Shown here one piece after another: positions 10,719-21,283 of a stretch of DNA of 64,000 nucleotides (position 1 is its first letter; every line of letters begins with the position of its first letter). The stretch spans positions 806,001 through 870,000 of the forward strand of contig BLAL01000215.1 in the NCBI GenBank assembly GCA_015698045.1. Reading direction: 5' to 3'. The notes under the pieces were generated by a model, which made no database searches, was not told the origin of the DNA, and saw only the letters and a program-made list of their open reading frames with translations. Position numbers and translations under genes: made by a program. This DNA comes from Rhizophagus clarus. Lineage: Eukaryota; Glomeromycota; Glomeromycetes; Glomerales; Glomeraceae.

Positions 10719-11289
10719 GCACAACCAAATTTGAACCAAAATATAAACGTGTTGACCCAAGCGGTCGCTAACACTTCTAACGCAATACAGAATACAATCA
10801 ACAACTTGACTAATAACGTTAATAACTTGACTAATAGCATTAATAACTTGACTAATAACGTTAATAACTTGACTAATAACGTTAATAACTTGACTAATAA
10901 CATTCGAGCACTGTATGTCTTTTTTGACCATCTAAGTAACTTTTCTACATACTTATTTTAATTTTTCATATTTTAGAGACGCACAATCGGAAGCCAGATC
11001 CAGAAATTCAAGTGTGCAGAGTGTCAGAGAAACCATAATACCGCTTCCTAACGCCAACAATCAGATGCCGAATAATTTTCCTAGAAACACTCAAAGTCTA
11101 CTAAGAATGACCGGTCAGTATATTAACCTTAATTGTTTGTTTCTTTTACGAAACTAATCTTTTTTCACTATACACTATAAAGGAGTAAGTGTCAGTGTTT
11201 TGTTAACCTTTTATAATTTACCAACCATCGGAAGTGTTCACGTTAAGCATGAACGGTTGAGTAAATTTCTGGGGCTAAAATTAATCTAA
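10719..11289 (+). CDS. Three-exon gene: Asn/Leu heptad repeats plus SAP-like C-terminus
   Basis: Exons 10719-10912, 10977-11113 and 11183-11289 join in frame through GT-AG introns of 64 and 69 bp. Exon 1 contains a 21-bp tandem repeat (about five copies, 10801-10905) encoding NNLTNNV heptads, a predicted coiled coil or zipper. Exon 2 is Ser/Arg/Asn-rich. Exon 3 encodes LTFYNLPTIGS followed by HERLSKFLGL, a helix-loop-helix pattern like a SAP motif, which binds DNA in chromatin proteins. The 5' part before 10719 is unassigned, so this is a partial model. Unlike neighbouring genes it shows no nonsense codon. Confidence 0.55.
10801..10905 (+). repeat. 21-bp in-frame tandem repeat
   Basis: Unit AACTTGACTAATAACGTTAA plus one base, about five near-perfect copies. 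21 is a multiple of 3, so each unit adds one heptad (N-N-L-T-N-N-V). Copies differ mainly by GTT/ATT and AAC/AGC. On the opposite strand the same repeat gives spurious Ile/Val/Leu-rich frames. Confidence 0.85.
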
Positions 11290-11354
11290 AATTTACTTTA
11301 AGTTTATTCACAATGTATAAGAACTGATATATATACTAATAAAGAAAAATAAAC

Positions 11355-11592
11355 ATGTCGTGTATTACCCGAATTGTAATTATTTTTACGTTGACTGTTA
11401 AAAATCATGTGATTAAAATTTCTGAGACAGAGGAAGCTCAAGCTTAGTTAAATAAGACTTGGCTTTGGGAGAATCCTTGGGGTGGTGAGATACTCCTTCT
11501 TAAGGAACTCGAAGAGGCTTTTGAGGAGAATATCCAGACTTTTGAGGGAGCTTGTTGGCACAGAAATTACAGTTTGGTATTTATTCTCTGAA
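11355..11592 (+). pseudogene. Short gene remnant with nonsense codon
   Basis: From ATG 11355 a frame reads KISETEEAQA, then TAG (11444-11446). It then continues with protein-like sequence NKTWLWENPWGGEILLLKEL through ENIQTFEGACWHRN to a TGA at 11590-11592. It is Trp- and Glu-rich and helical. I do not recognise a family. It looks like a decayed gene or exon. Confidence 0.35.
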
Positions 11593-11626
11593 AGGTTCGA
11601 AGATAAAGTCGTGAAGCTTAGGTCTA

Positions 11627-11833
11627 ATGATAAGAAACTTACAGATCAGATTGCAAGATGACTCTGATTCTGATGAATCTATAGACTCGAATCACCCAAT
11701 CCATGATATTCTCCTGCGTGAAGAAATGGCTCGATTAGAAAGGAGACCTTGCAGTCGATATCAGATAAATTCTTGCCGAAGAATAGGAGCAAGATCCGCA
11801 TATATATTCACATTACGAGCTGGTAATTTTTAA
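11627..11833 (+). pseudogene. Remnant: acidic/Ser segment and basic C-terminus
   Basis: A 68-codon frame encodes LQIRLQDDSDSDESIDSNH followed by HDILLREEMARLERRP and an Arg-rich end. Character (charged, low aromatic) suggests a disordered exon of a larger gene. There is no ATG at its start (ATA precedes) and a possible GTAATT donor lies near 11821. Function unknown. Confidence 0.3.
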
Positions 11834-12479
11834 CCATGCATTGACGATCACTGCTAAATGTATGCTTCGTAATCTTTCTTTCGGCAGATCATAATACTGC
11901 GCCCCGGTGACATGATGTCCCGCCTTGGCAATTTAAAAAAATAAACACTGCGCCATGAGCTATGCCGGTCATTTCTTTTTTTTAGCTATACATAATCTGA
12001 TTGGCTGATCATCTCATGATTTATAGAAACTCGCCAGTTCTTAGAACCCTCCTAGAACTATCGAGGAACTGGTAAGGAACTAGGGAGATCTCATGTGATA
12101 CGATATACAGTACATCATGCCACAAACTGATTTAGCCGAAGATGCTGTACATATGCATGTAAATATAAAATTAGCCCTTTTTTCTCTCTAGATTCGAAAA
12201 AATATGTTTTTGGCCAGGGGGCCTGGCTGAAATTTGCCAAGATTTTTGAACTAATAACTTCACCCCGCAGTCTTTAGGCAAGGGGGAAATGAATTTGGGT
12301 TTAACAGTATGTAGTCTTACAAATCGGCTACAAATCAACTAATCGCTTAAATCTTAATCAGTAAATCCATATAAATTTGAATGGTGATATTATCTAGTAT
12401 AAGTTGCTAAAGAATCACCAGAATTCGTTAAAAACACTATAAAATTGCTATATTTGTTATAATCTACTAAAATACTAAT
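11834..12479. other. Intergenic, contains copy 4 of the GC-rich motif
   Basis: No gene seen. The reverse complement of the GC-rich motif lies at 12208-12240 (TGGCCAGGGGGCCTGGCTGA then AATTTGCCAA), about 240 bp upstream of the next gene. Confidence 0.6.
12208..12240 (-). repeat. GC-rich dispersed motif, copy 4 (reverse strand)
   Basis: On the minus strand it reads TTGGCAAATTTCAGCC then AGGCCCCCTGGCCAAAAA, the same layout as copies at 7747, 8430 and 9070. Confidence 0.7.
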
Positions 12480-13340
12480 ATGGATTTAGATAGTAAAGGC
12501 CATTCTAAGCTAGTTGAGGCATGGAATAGTGGACGCTCTGATGAATATACAAGAATACTTGAAAAATTATTCCCTTTAGCAGATAAACATGATCACGAAA
12601 CACCAGAAATGTGGTGCTCTCGTGTTCATGATCCATTCAGGAAAATACTAGAAGAGCACCATTCTTCAAGGGGTGGAATCCTTTCTGGGAATGGATATAT
12701 TAAAATGTTTGGAAAATTAATTGAAAGAAGTGATAGAGTCCATGGTATTCCATCAAACTACATATATTGTAATGTATGCGACTCCTTAGTTTTCATACCT
12801 GAAAATGGTTATAGTAGTGCTAATTGCTATCGAGATAATCACTTTAAGAGCTGTATCAATAAAGATACTATTTCAAAAGAACATACAAGGAAAAAAGAAA
12901 TTCTCGAATCTATTGATAGAAGGGAATTTCAGATCTGGCAATATAAACAATACATATTAAAAGAAGAGGCTGAAATAAAACGTCTTCAGCTAGAGCTTTC
13001 ACCCCAATCTACTCCACATTCAGAAAAGGATAAATTGGCATCAGTATCATATGATTATGATGGTCATTCAACTGGCTATAAAGCTTACCTTTTGGCTAAA
13101 GCAACTATGGCAAAAGATACTATGCCAAGTGCTCCAAATTTCGAGCCAGCTTATATTCCACCTGCCAGACAAAAAATGGTTTCGCCAACTTCTTATCAAT
13201 CATCAGCTCCAAATAAAACCATAAGCGAAATATTTATCTCATCTCGGTATGCTAAACAAAATAACTTATTACCATCTATAGACCATCTTAATCAGCCCGC
13301 ATTAAGATTGAGAGATGGTACAAAAATCACATTCGTTTAA
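12480..13340 (+). CDS. Unknown 286-residue protein with Cys/His cluster and Pro/Ser-rich tail
   Basis: Intact from ATG 12480 to TAA 13338-13340. The N-terminal half is helical. Residues about 97-128 hold CNVCDSLVF...NCYRDNHFKSC, a CxxC...C...H...C pattern able to bind zinc. A charged helix follows (KKEILESIDRREFQIWQYKQ), then a Ser/Pro-rich tail with PAYIPPARQKMVSPTSYQ. The extreme C-terminus (SIDHLNQPALRLRDGTKITF) looks ordered. I do not recognise a family. It is one of few open genes in this stretch, so may be an active transposon-encoded or host gene. Confidence 0.6.
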   Translation: MDLDSKGHSKLVEAWNSGRSDEYTRILEKLFPLADKHDHETPEMWCSRVHDPFRKILEEHHSSRGGILSGNGYIKMFGKLIERSDRVHGIPSNYIYCNVCDSLVFIPENGYSSANCYRDNHFKSCINKDTISKEHTRKKEILESIDRREFQIWQYKQYILKEEAEIKRLQLELSPQSTPHSEKDKLASVSYDYDGHSTGYKAYLLAKATMAKDTMPSAPNFEPAYIPPARQKMVSPTSYQSSAPNKTISEIFISSRYAKQNNLLPSIDHLNQPALRLRDGTKITFV

Positions 13341-13547
13341 CGACTGAGAAATATATTAATTATAGACTATTGAAGATTAATATCATTTAGCTAAAGGTTA
13401 ACTTATACTTTATTTTTTTGCGTTATATAATCTGCATACATGATCGCCTAGTATAATTGTGAAATGCTTTATATGCACTATGCATGATTTGCCTATTTGG
13501 GTTAGATCCTCCAATATATTGTATAACTATTTTAATAAAGTATTTCT

Positions 13548-14162
13548 ATGAAGCGATCTTGGGGATTCTTGATTGCAAAACAATATAACTATCAGTTTGA
13601 GAATTTCTATGCAACAGTTATCCAGCGAGCTTACAGGAATTACAAGAAGAGACCCGAATCTTTGGCAAAACGAATTTGGGAGGCAGTGAGGAATGATGAT
13701 ACTCCTAATAAATGGAAGTATTTAGGTATTATTCCTCGTGATGAGTATTTTTATTATATTAATGGGGAACTAATAAAATTTAACATAAAAATCGATCATT
13801 TTAATGTACTATATGGGCACACCTTATATGGTGCTAGAACTTGGGCAGAAGAGAAACGAGAACAATTAGCGTACCGATTAAATTGGTTAAGCATTGAACC
13901 TGTTAAAAAATTATTACAACAAGAAGGTTATGAACTTCTTTCTGGTGTATTTGAATGGCCTATCATGGTAAAATAGACACAGAATCCCAAATATTATCTT
14001 GATACTGAAGAAAATCGCATTTTTAGGTATTTTGTTAGAAAGGACATGTTGAGACTACGTGACATAAAATCCATAAAATCTCATAGTCGGTTAACTAGTG
14101 ACTGGTGGTATAAACATAAAGCATGGTTAGAAGATCCTCGAAACAAAAAAATGGGCATATAG
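13548..14162 (+). pseudogene. IQ-like motif protein with one nonsense codon
   Basis: From ATG 13548 the frame includes ATVIQRAYRNYKKRPESLAK (near residue 24). This resembles an IQ calmodulin-binding helix (IQxxxRxxxxK), followed by RIWEAVRNDDTPNKWKYLG. In-frame TAG at 13974-13976 (CAG by one transition) is followed by a coherent continuation (RIFRYFVRKDMLRLRDIKS, SDWWYKHKAWLEDPRN) ending TAG at 14160-14162. The trailing Trp-rich segment supports a once-longer protein of about 204 residues. Function unknown; the IQ assignment is by pattern only. Confidence 0.55.
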
Positions 14163-14673
14163 ACGGTGCTAATCAATGATGGAAAAAGATCGGCCAGACA
14201 CAGTTTCCCTACCAGTCAGACGACTATAATTTACAAGGCTTCAAGTATTTGAGTCTGTATCACCTGTGAGATCTATAAATTTTAGAATATAATTAAAGTA
14301 ATATATAAATCAAAAATAGTTCCTCTATATAGGAAAATGTATTATATTAGCTTTTTTCAATAAAATAATAATATATTGTCCACCCATGAAATGTACCACC
14401 TGCAGGTTTATGTAGGAAGGGGTAAAATATTACGATCTGCCTATTCTAGATTAACTCCCGAATAATGTAATGCTAATCTTACTAAAATAGCAATATACCA
14501 ATCTGTATTACCTGCATTATTACAAAACATAAATATACGCGTTTCTTACCAAAAAACAAACTCTAGCGCGTTTCTTCTTATTTATAAAAGGCCATATATC
14601 ATAGAGAGTAAGTTCGTTATACATATTTCTTATTTGATTGGGATTTTCTACTTCTAACAAGCTTAATAAAACA
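14163..14673. promoter_or_regulatory. Intergenic region with candidate promoter of SAM-domain gene
   Basis: No gene seen. TTTATAAAAGG at about 14580 is a good TATA-like element roughly 90 bp before the ATG at 14674, placing initiation in the expected range. Upstream sequence is AT-rich without repeats I can define. Confidence 0.4.
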
Positions 14674-16298
14674 TGTCTACTTTTACAACTTTTTCAAACC
14701 GCTCCACGTTGGCCGAGAACTGGGATACTGAGACCCTCATTAAATTTTTACGTGACCTGAACATAAATCTCGATGAGGACGATTTCAAGATCCTTCGTAA
14801 AGAGAAAATAGATGGTCAGATCTTCCCAGACATGATCGAAAAAAGTTTATGAAGGATGGTATGAAACGGGGACCTGCCATGAAGCTTGAAAAACAAGCTA
14901 AGATATTTAGAGAGAAATCAAGAGCCTCTGAAAAAGGCAAAATCGAATACTTTTGGCTCTTTCCATGTGGAGTATGGTCTCTTCAGCATTTCATATCCTG
15001 GTCAACTAATATGTTTGGGCTTACTGAAAGAAATGAGGCACATACAGTATTTTACAATACCTTATATATTTTCCGTGATGATCTGATGGCCTCGCAGGAG
15101 ATTCACGAAGTTGTTAGAAATCTCTTACTTAAGAAGAAGGTATGTGTTTCTATTTTGCAGGCCCGAATACACATTTTTTCAGATATGGTATGTTAGATAC
15201 AAGAAGCTTTCGCTTGGGGATATATAAGCCTTCGGTTATTGCAGTGCTTTAGCATATTCATTCTATTAGATGTTGTGAGATTATTTGGCGATACTTTTTG
15301 TTAAAGGTCTACTGTTTCTGGAGGAGGATTCGGTTATGTACCTTTCTTTTGATAAAAGTATACTGAGTAATATTCCGTGTTTGGGCAGATGGGTTCATAT
15401 AGGAGCATCCCATATGGTCGTTACTTCTAGTATCACCATTCTAAAAAATATAATTTTTTTTTATTTCATTATCCCCCAATGATGATACTTATTACTGAGG
15501 GGGTTTACTTTTATATAGGTTAGTGGAAAAAAAGGTCGCAAACCTTTAGCTGATACTTCTAACCTGCAAGAAGAGATAATAGAGAAACCGGTCTCCTCAA
15601 AGTCAGATTCATTAGTTTCTTCCACCCTTGTCGCTAAAAAACGAAGTATTAGTAAAGTTTTGGATGCTTCTGCAGATATCCCATTGCGAAGTGATGGAAC
15701 TATAGACATTTTGGAGATTTTAAAAATCACAGTACGTGATTTCGACCAAGGCATAATAGCACTAGGATCCTCTCGCTCATATAAAAGTTCCAATCATTTG
15801 TATGTGAATTCTGAACATTATATCAAAGTTCCAAGAGAAAGTACATACGATGCAGAGATGTATCGGGTCCTAGTGAATTGGTTAAGGAAGATCCATGAAT
15901 ATGAGATCACTGGCCAGTGGCACCTCGAACAAGTCTGTGATTATGGGGATTACCATCACCTTTATTGCGACCTAACCATAAAGAAGCCCAAAAATCCTCA
16001 TCTGGAAGCTCTTCTCGAACTGTTAGCGATGGCTTCAATTCCAAAACTAGAAGGTCATTTCGAACAAGTATTTAAATATGAAGAGCAACTCCATCCCCAA
16101 GAGATCTGGATTGTACACTTCTCCTGTGAAGATTATGTTGTAACTAATCCGTATTGGCCATCTGAGAAGCTCCAAGAGAAGGGATTAAATGTCGTCCATT
16201 TTTGGCATGATAGGGACTTTAAAAATGTTCAGATGAGTGCTAGGTTTCGTGATAGCAGTGACAAGTATTGCGAAATTATAGATGAGATAATTCTTTAG
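14674..16298 (+). pseudogene. SAM-like domain gene with conserved C-terminal domain; frameshifted, decayed middle
   Basis: ATG 14674 opens a segment WDTETLIKFLRDLNINLDED then LRKEKIDGQIF and GPAMKLEKQA, the five-helix pattern of a SAM domain. A missing A in the A-run near 14838 causes a frameshift; the open frame resumes at 14849. The middle (15140-15510) is degenerate. An acceptor ATATAG at 15513-15518 opens an exon running 15519-16298 with LEILKITVRDF, YDAEMYRVLVNWLRK, HHLYCDLTIKKPK and NVVHFWHD. The HLYCDLTIKK core flanked by helices could be a divergent PD-(D/E)XK fold, which is inference. It may be an effector-like or regulatory gene family of the fungus. Confidence 0.5.
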
Positions 16299-16377
16299 CT
16301 TTAGCATCTTTGTCCATAGATGTATTATTGTTCCTATAATATATAATAAAGCTGACCCTGGTGGTCTATTTTTACTT

Positions 16378-16641
16378 TTGAATATTGTTATACTAATACT
16401 ACATTACGCTAACATACTACCCAAAATAGATAAGACCGAATTATTAAGCAGTTCTATTGCCAAGTTATCGGCTGAGAATGATATAATTAAGGCTGAGAAC
16501 AATAAAATTAAGGTTGAGAATGATAAAATTAGAGCTGAGAATACTGAGCTTAAGGCCAGAATTGCGAAATTGGAAGATATGCAAACACAGAATGAACTAA
16601 TAAAAAATTTGCTATCAATATCACAAAAAATACTTACCTGA
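16378..16641 (+). CDS. Small coiled-coil protein (AENxxIKAEN repeats)
   Basis: A frame without an early ATG (TTG at 16378) encodes a heptad-like run: AKLSAENDIIKAENNKIK, VENDKIRAENTELKARIAKLE. This is similar in style to the coiled coils at 7840 and 9639. It ends at 16641, with in-frame sequence continuing about 20 codons past the stop. Probably an exon or remnant of the same coiled-coil family. Confidence 0.35.
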   Translation: MNIVILILHYANILPKIDKTELLSSSIAKLSAENDIIKAENNKIKVENDKIRAENTELKARIAKLEDMQTQNELIKNLLSISQKILT

Positions 16642-16786
16642 CCCGTGACTAGTCTGGTGACCATCCTAACCAATCTCCTATCAGATGTGACGCAATTCGT
16701 GATATAGGCGCATAAATCTATAGTGCTATATGCTATGGATTATTTTGCATGCAAACTTTTTTTTGCGCAAAACTATACCTAATAAA

Positions 16787-17332
16787 ATGTTTCATTCTGA
16801 CTATAAACATATTATTGATAGACTACCTGAAAGTCTTGTTAAGAGGGCGTGTGAGAGACTCTTGCACCATTCTAAAGATCCTGTTCCATTAGAATCTATT
16901 TTCAGAAAGTCTGAACGAATTGAATCTTATTTGAGACACACATTAAAGGTTTATGAGAATTCGTTAAATAGAAAACGCAAATCTATGACTCAGACAAAAT
17001 TATTGCGCCCTCAAAGCTGGCCAGAATGTAATGTATTTCTAGCATCACTAGCTATATACGTTACAGATAATAGGACCCAAAGCATTAATATCACTTGTGA
17101 TCATGAAGAAGAGAATAATCACCGGGTTATGAACGAACTTAAAGTGTTCCGCCAGCATCTCCTTGATTATAATAAAAGAACTTTCGAAAAATTCATGCAA
17201 GACATAGAAAGGGAATATAGAGAGCGGATTAGTACGAATAAGAAATTGTGATGTGAGAATGAGGATCTGAAGATGCAGTTGCAGGAGGCGGAAAGAAAGC
17301 TGGCATCTATGAAGTCAGATTCTATTCATTAG
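16787..17332 (+). pseudogene. Charged helical protein with one nonsense codon, unknown function
   Basis: From ATG 16787 (MFHSDYKHIIDRLPESLVKR) to TAG at 17330-17332, with an in-frame TGA at 17249-17251 (CGA by one transition). After it the frame continues as CENEDLKMQLQEAERKLASM, a coiled coil. The N-terminal part (ERLLHHSKDPVPLESIFRKS) is helical and basic. No known domain is recognised. It lies just upstream of the gag-like region and may be part of the same element. Confidence 0.45.
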
Positions 17333-17451
17333 CCAGAATACTTTTTTCCTTGTACTTCTGCAAAGTAAGATACTGGTCAAGATCACGCGCTTTTTGAGGA
17401 TCGATATAAATAACCGGTTCTTCCATCTTTCTATATAACCACGAAAAAAGA

Positions 17452-19929
17452 ATGGCATTTCAGAGGCCTCATCCAAGGCAGAGAAGAACATGTGAAGAAT
17501 ATAAAGCTGAGCTGAAGGAGGAAAATTATCATCTTCGTAGTGAATTGCAAACAGAAGTTGATACTAACCGTCAGAATGAAAGACGAATTAATTAACTAGA
17601 GCGAGATTATTCCTGGTGTGAACAGGAAATCCAAGTTCTCAATAGGGAAATAGAGCATCTTGAGAATGCTTCAGAAGAGGAGATAGCAGAGCTAAAATCT
17701 GAAATTTCCAGTCTAAAAAATAAGCTATGTCAGGCCAAAAAGGATGTGCGTGATAAGGAAAAATATATATCTACCTTAGAAAATCGGTTGGTAGAATCCG
17801 AAGAGCAGGTAGAAAAATTGCGATGCCAGATCAAGACTATCTCATCACAGAAAAATTCACCAGAACGAGGGAATTCTTCGAACTTGTATAATTCAGATGA
17901 TAATATGGCCACGATCATAGAGCTAGCAAATGCCATAGACGGTTTTGTGGATAATCAAACAACAGCTAGAGCGATCATGGCTGATCAAGTAAAAAGAGCC
18001 ACAAGGCAGATTCGAAGAAAAGAAACTACCTTACAGCAGGATTTAATCTGTGAGCAGAGAAGGCGATATGATGCTGAGGCTGAGCGTGATAATGAAATTA
18101 TACGAAGGCAACTTGCCGAAGGGAGGATGGATAGGGTCGTTGGTGACCTTCAACAGTTGCGAACTAATGCTCGAAATCAGGTTAACAGAATGTTAGATAG
18201 GATGACAAGAAAGCAAAACCGTATAGGTGAGCTGGTACAAGAAAAATTTGCCTTGCAATTACTATATCAGCGAAATGTTCACCACCTACAGCGAAGTAGA
18301 GGAGATATAGGTTTATTAGAGTATAATCGAGATAGGCTTTATGAGTGATATGAGAAATAGAAGAATAAGACCCATGATGCCCGGCAGAATATTTTAAATT
18401 TGCAGGGACAAATTTTGGCGCTACAGAATAATCCACCTAATTAAGTAAACATGGTAGGAATACCTTATCCATATTTTGACTGGGATGATAGTATCCCAGA
18501 CTTTCTTGCGCAACTTAGACTAGACTTGCAGAATCGGGAAATAGATCCAAATGATAATGCAGGAGGTCCTCCAACAGGAAGAGATAATGCAATAGGACAT
18601 TTAAGAGCCTGTATGAGAGGAAGGACTTTAGAATGGTTCGATGATGAGATTACTACAAAGCAGAATTGGGAGCTAATTAACTTACTCGATAATACAGGGC
18701 AGGCTAACTTAGTTGCAGTAAATGGGCGAACTGCAGTACAGATAGGAGCTAATGCATTAAATGAGGCTGTTGGCCAACCAGGAAATGCAATAGTCAAGTT
18801 AAGAGCTGTAGAAGATGCTTGGAATGAAGACTGGCATATAGCAGGTGGCCGTCCTACTAATGATCCTGTAAATGCACCAAATGCTAATGCTGGAAATACA
18901 GTAGTTGTAGCTGGTATTCGATTTGGTCAAGCCGTATGGTGGCTAAAAACTCATTTCCTTACAGTAGAAGAGGAACTTCAGGATTTGACGTATAGAACAA
19001 TCAGAAAGGGAGACATGACTATAGATGAATTATATAGAAAAATATTACGAATAGGTAGACGAGCCAACTATAGGCCTGAAGAATTACGTAGAAAGTTTTT
19101 AGATGCTCTTCCACTCCCATGGCTTGAAAAAGCTGAGGATATTGGTGAACATTTGCCATTAGATGAATTAGCTAAAAAGCTTTATGAGATAGAGTTAAGA
19201 CGAATTGCTAGACATAAAAAAGATAGAATATCTGATCCGCTAGTATCTAATTGAGCATCTCGGCAAATATATGAATCTTCACCTGTTTCAACCTCACAGC
19301 AACAAGGAATTTCTTTAGAAGATATGCAAAAAGCAATTCAAAACGCACTGGCACAACAAAAAACTGAATACCAGTCTTTATTAGAAAAGCAAAAATCTGA
19401 TTTTCAATCGCAAATGGCTCAGCAAGTATCTACTTCACAAACTGTTGAACCAGTTAAACAACCGAGAGGTCCACCATTTACATTAAAGACAGAAGAAGGT
19501 CTTAAGAATTATTATGTAGCCGAATTTTTAAAAGATTTAGGTGTAATTAGTAAGGAAGATTTAGATACTGATTATCCTGTAAAGAATTTTCAAAGACCTC
19601 GCCAACAACGAAGCAATGTCTCTGCTAGAATTAATAGAGTAGAGGATGGGATAAATGAAACTCGTGATGCTGTAAATCAACTAACAAATCAATTCCAGAA
19701 ACTAAATATACGTAAATGCGATATTTGTGGAGAAACGGGTTATAGCAAAGGAAGTTGTCCTAATAAGCAGATTGCGCGATCTAATTTAAATCGGTCTTAT
19801 TTTAAGCCTCTCATACCTATAGATTATCAAAATACGCCTTTGAATTCTGATAATGAGGAAGATGGTTATGATAAAGTAGACAATACGTGGTATTATGCAC
19901 CAGAAAAAAAAACAGTCACTAGTAAATAA
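17452..19929 (+). pseudogene. Retroelement gag-like polyprotein with five in-frame stops
   Basis: A single reading frame from ATG 17452. It starts with a long N-terminal coiled coil (EEENYHLRSELQ-type; SEISSLKNKLCQAKKDV near 17700). A capsid-like domain follows from 18451 (RDNAIGHLRACMRGRTLEWF near 18590; LPWLEKAEDIGEHLPLDELA near 19110), then a zinc knuckle CDICGETGYSKGSC (near 19720) in which the usual His is Tyr. Stops at 17593 TAA, 18346 TGA, 18358 TAG, 18442 TAA and 19252 TGA are each one transition from CAA, CGA, CAG, CAA and CGA. The protein character is uninterrupted across them. This is LTR-retrotransposon-like gag; no reverse transcriptase follows in the window. Confidence 0.75.
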
Positions 19930-20694
19930 AAGCTTACATGGTGATTCTGCTATCCCTTCTTCTGATCTAGTAACTAGCTAACCTGAAACATACGATCAGC
20001 TGTTGCCAAAGCTTTCACCAGCAATGCGAAAGATGTACCAGTCTAGAAAGACTCAGGAGAAAGAACCGAAGACAGATGAGTGGTTTTCATCTTTACAATA
20101 TCTGAATGCTAATATAAATGATTTAACAATCTCTAATTCTTTTTTAGATAGCGCGAGTGAATTTGGAGTAGTAAATGATGCAACAATTAATGCTCTTGAA
20201 TAGAAACCTGACAAGCCATCTGACTTCACTATAAAGGGTAACTCCAAATATATAACTGAATCATTGGGATGGTATATGGATGCACCAATTAGTGTAAAGG
20301 ATAAGGATGGTAAAACTGTCACAGCTACTGGAAATTTTGCTCATATTGATAATGGTGAACCTGAACCAATGCTATATATAGGTATGACATGGATTCGAAA
20401 GGTTCAAGGTATTCTTGATCTGACTAAAAACCAATTTCGCATGAAGTTACATGGGAAGACTTACACTATTCCGACATATAGCAAGGCTCCAGTAGCTAAG
20501 GATCCACCAAAAGAGGAGCAGAACTAAGCATCCACCGATTCCTCTAACCCAACTAGTGAAGACTTAAAAAAAAGTACGTAAAGCTTGAAGAGCAACTATT
20601 AAAAACTGAGAGATGGCTTGACATGGCGTTAAATGCAGGTAAAATTCTTGCGGAAAGATGCTCAAAACTTATGGAGAAAAGATCGGATGTATGA
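19906..20694 (+). pseudogene. Retropepsin-like aspartic protease region, broken
   Basis: Immediately downstream of gag in the +1 frame, entered through an A9 run at 19903-19911. The core SFLDSASEFGVVNDATINAL (near 20143) has the D-S-A catalytic triad in the context expected for a retropepsin. A flap and second strand follow (PISVKDKDGKTVTATGNFAH; GILDLTKNQFRMKLHGK). Stops: TAA 19979, TAG 20201 (TGG by one transition), TAA 20525. A poly-A frameshift near 20568 leads into a helical tail ending TGA 20692-20694. The gag-to-protease frame change may be a programmed shift or an indel. No RT, RNase H or integrase of this element is present. Confidence 0.65.
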
Positions 20695-21283
20695 CAGCTT
20701 CTCTAGTAATATTTACTAATTTTTTAAGATCAGATTCCCGTCTAGATGTATTATCTTTAAAAGAGTTGTCTACTTTATTTTCATTTTTTTCCACTAAAGC
20801 CATGGAAGAAGAAGATTCGTCTTTTGGCTTTATACTAGCCTTTTTTTTCTGACTAACTTTATCTTTTCGCCTATTAGTTACTGTATTCAGACTATTAGAA
20901 TTTAGCCAAAGACGCTCAGGCATATGGGAATTTGGACCATTTTCATCATCTGCAGGGTGTTCTGTATGAATGATCCCGTCTTCTTGTATGATAGTAGAGG
21001 AGGAAGTATCATGTGAAGATTCCTGATTATTTTCTGAAATCTGGTCAGAGATGCTAACAGATTCTATGATTTTACGCCATTCCTCGGTAGGTTCAGGAGG
21101 CCTTTTATTATCAATTATTTTTTGATATGTTGTTGATCCTATACGATGCTTTTTACACATAATGCGTCAAGCATCTGGAATATTATTCTGAGCATTTCTA
21201 ATTTCTTCGATAGCTTCAGGTGACAAGCGTCGGGCATCTGATCTAAGAAATTTACGAGTATGGGCTGTTTGTTTTTTGCTCAT
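20669..21283 (-). pseudogene. Basic/Ser-rich protein, one nonsense codon, unknown function
   Basis: Minus-strand frame from ATG at 21283 (MSKKQTAHTRKFLRSDARRL). It is interrupted by TGA at 21169-21167 (CGA by one transition), then continues MCKKHRIGSTTYQKIIDNKR to 20669. The C-terminal half is Ser/Lys-rich (KDKVSQKKKASIKPKDESSS), suggesting a disordered nuclear or DNA-binding tail. It overlaps the 3' end of the retroelement region on the other strand. It sits divergent to the intact Polinton-like block and may have belonged to it. Confidence 0.45.

Noticed and set aside
18182-18797. Minus-strand frames opposite the gag-like gene
   Set aside because: Shadows of the plus-strand coding sequence, with no independent support.
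753-21283. A variant genetic code in which TGA or TAG is sense
   Set aside because: TAA, TAG and TGA all interrupt frames, frameshifts co-occur, and intact genes (ATPase, integrase, 12480 gene) end at ordinary stops. Transition mutation is the simpler explanation.
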